Assembly (NCBI GenBank): GCA_050296935.1
Contig: JBNKRV010000130.1
Coordinates: 1 to 64,000 of the forward strand
Length of the DNA: 64,000 bases
From: Saccharicrinis sp050296935
GTDB taxonomy: Bacteria; Bacteroidota; Bacteroidia; Bacteroidales; Marinilabiliaceae
Direction of reading: 5' to 3'
Below are positions 62,742-64,000 of the stretch, in pieces (position 1 is the stretch's first letter; each line of letters begins with the position of its first letter). The notes under the pieces are model-generated. The model searched no databases, was not told the origin of the DNA, and was given only the letters and a program-made list of their open reading frames with translations. The position numbers and the translations under genes are program-made.

Positions 62742-64000
62742 ATGAAGTTCTCAGTAAAACTATTCGTCTTTTTTCTGGCGTTAGGAATCAGTACCATAAC
62801 CATTTTAGCTATCATTTCTTTTAGTGTATCTAAACAAGCACTCATCAGTCGTACCTACGACCAGCTATCATCAATCAAAAAATTAAAGAAGACCCAGATT
62901 GAATCCTTTTTTGATAGCAGATACAGAGATATCAAGGTATATTCTAAAAATACAGGTGTGCAAATGGCATGTCATCGTTTTATTGAAGCTTTTAATGAAG
63001 GCGGCTTAAATGGTGAAGCTTACCAGAAATGGAAAGATATGCATGGCGATAAGTTAAAGACATATGTTGAGGAATACGAATACTACGATTTATTTTTTAT
63101 TTCTCCACAAGGAGATATTGTTTATACCGTTGCAGAAGAAAGTGACTTGGGTCAGAATTTAATTACCGGTAAATTATCTGAAACCAATCTGGCGGAAGCC
63201 TTTCAGAAAGGGAAAGATGGTTTTACACTCATAGATTTTAAGTGGTATGATGTTTCCAATGAACCTGCCTGTTTTATTGCAGGTCCTGTCTTGGATAACA
63301 ATGGTGAGCTGATGGGAGTTTTAGCCTACCAGATATCCCTGAATGCTATTAATAATATAATGCAGGAGAGAACGGGACTGGGAGAAAGCGGAGAAACATA
63401 CCTGGTGGGTGAGGATTATTTGTTAAGGAGTGACTCAAGGTTTTCAAAGGAGTCAACAGTACTGAAATTAAAAGTAGAAACCGAGGGAGTTAAGCAAGCA
63501 TTTAAAGGTGTAGATAGTATTCAAATCAATAATGATTATAGAGGGACCCCAGTATTAAGCTCTTTCGATAAATTAGAAATTAAGGGGCTTGATTGGGTCA
63601 TTCTTTCCGAAATGGGTGTGGCTGAGGTAATGATACCCGTTCTAAGGTTGAAAAATATTATTTTAGGGGCTTCTGTTTTTTTAATCCTGTTGACTTTGTT
63701 TATTGCTATCTGGGTAAGGAGGGAGATCCGGAAAAAATTAGGAGAAGAGCCTGAGGAGATTGCCAGAATAGCAGAAGAGATTGCCGGAGGAAACCTGAAT
63801 GTTCACTTTGTGGACAAGGGAAAACAACAAGGTGTATACTCTTCTATGAAGATGATGGCTGAAAAGTTAAAACATATCGTTGCCAATGTAATAGATGGAA
63901 GCAATAATATTACTTCTGCCAGTCAGATGTTAAATGCTACTTCGCAGGAAATGAGTCAGGGAGCCAACGAACAAGCGTCCTCTTTGGAAGAAATATCTGC
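62742..64000 (+). CDS. Methyl-accepting chemotaxis protein, second copy (partial)
   Basis: The visible 419 codons run from MKFSVKLFVFFLALGISTIT through the dCache sensor, TM2, the HAMP domain and the first part of the signalling domain (NEQASSLEEIS), and are cut by the window end. The sequence is almost identical to the first copy, with scattered changes in the sensor (for example YEYYD for YGYYD, and PACFIAGPV for PAGFIAGPI). This is a recent tandem duplication, perhaps with changed ligand range. Confidence 0.9.
   Translation, partial: MKFSVKLFVFFLALGISTITILAIISFSVSKQALISRTYDQLSSIKKLKKTQIESFFDSRYRDIKVYSKNTGVQMACHRFIEAFNEGGLNGEAYQKWKDMHGDKLKTYVEEYEYYDLFFISPQGDIVYTVAEESDLGQNLITGKLSETNLAEAFQKGKDGFTLIDFKWYDVSNEPACFIAGPVLDNNGELMGVLAYQISLNAINNIMQERTGLGESGETYLVGEDYLLRSDSRFSKESTVLKLKVETEGVKQAFKGVDSIQINNDYRGTPVLSSFDKLEIKGLDWVILSEMGVAEVMIPVLRLKNIILGASVFLILLTLFIAIWVRREIRKKLGEEPEEIARIAEEIAGGNLNVHFVDKGKQQGVYSSMKMMAEKLKHIVANVIDGSNNITSASQMLNATSQEMSQGANEQASSLEEIS

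Overview
The window looks like a piece of chromosome from an AT-rich, gliding-type marine or gut-related Bacteroidota, perhaps of the Marinilabiliales kind. The phylum is supported by a T9SS type A sorting domain, a gliding-motility-type C-terminus, DUF6443-style RHS proteins, tail proteins with the Bacteroidota C-terminal motif, a TAnnTTTG promoter in front of a tRNA gene, and a lack of Shine-Dalgarno leaders. The order-level guess is only inference. No rRNA or CRISPR array was seen.

Left chromosomal flank (1-16989): uracil phosphoribosyltransferase, an MBOAT/AlgJ-like O-acetylation pair, folK, sppA, lpxK, a purine nucleoside phosphorylase, a secreted lamin-tail protein, asd, a secreted GH27 alpha-galactosidase with two NPCBM-like domains, hflX, tonB and tRNA-Ala(GGC). 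Most transcription units end in clear hairpin terminators.

Integrated element (about 17007-51488, 34.5 kb): a 17-bp exact repeat (tctgtacccagagccgg) lies at 16990 and again inside the 3' end of tRNA-Leu(CAA) at 51472. A tyrosine integrase sits at one end; an excisionase-like HTH protein, a Rep_3 initiator and a MobC-like protein sit at the other. The cargo has three parts: (a) a region with an orphan MazE-like protein, unknown genes, a broken phosphoesterase and an IS3 copy; (b) an RHS/T9SS/tail-protein block that includes an RHS protein with a C-terminal HExxH metallopeptidase-like domain and a neighbouring lipoprotein; (c) a toxin-antitoxin graveyard followed by a tight minus-strand defence-like operon.

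The defence-like operon (46525 down to 39243) is the most interesting part. It encodes a 1007-aa protein with two GHKL ATPase domains (N-terminal MORC/Hsp90-like, C-terminal histidine-kinase-like with an H-box), a 524-aa protein with a complete receiver domain, an OLD-like AAA ATPase with a TOPRIM domain, and a NucS-like PD-(D/E)XK nuclease with a DUF5655-like tail. Directly upstream lie an overlapping m5C methyltransferase (Dcm-like) and a Vsr-like endonuclease. I read this as a possible phosphorelay-controlled restriction/abortive-infection system coupled to DNA modification. I do not recognise this exact gene set as a named system.

Right chromosomal flank (51558-64000): a decayed ISNCY-type transposase, ilvE, typA/bipA, a broken Fic gene preceded by three 24-bp repeats, a 262-bp MITE-like element with 13-bp inverted ends and a TATTTA duplication, a decayed IS5/IS1182-like transposase, and two tandem, nearly identical methyl-accepting chemotaxis genes, the second cut by the window end.
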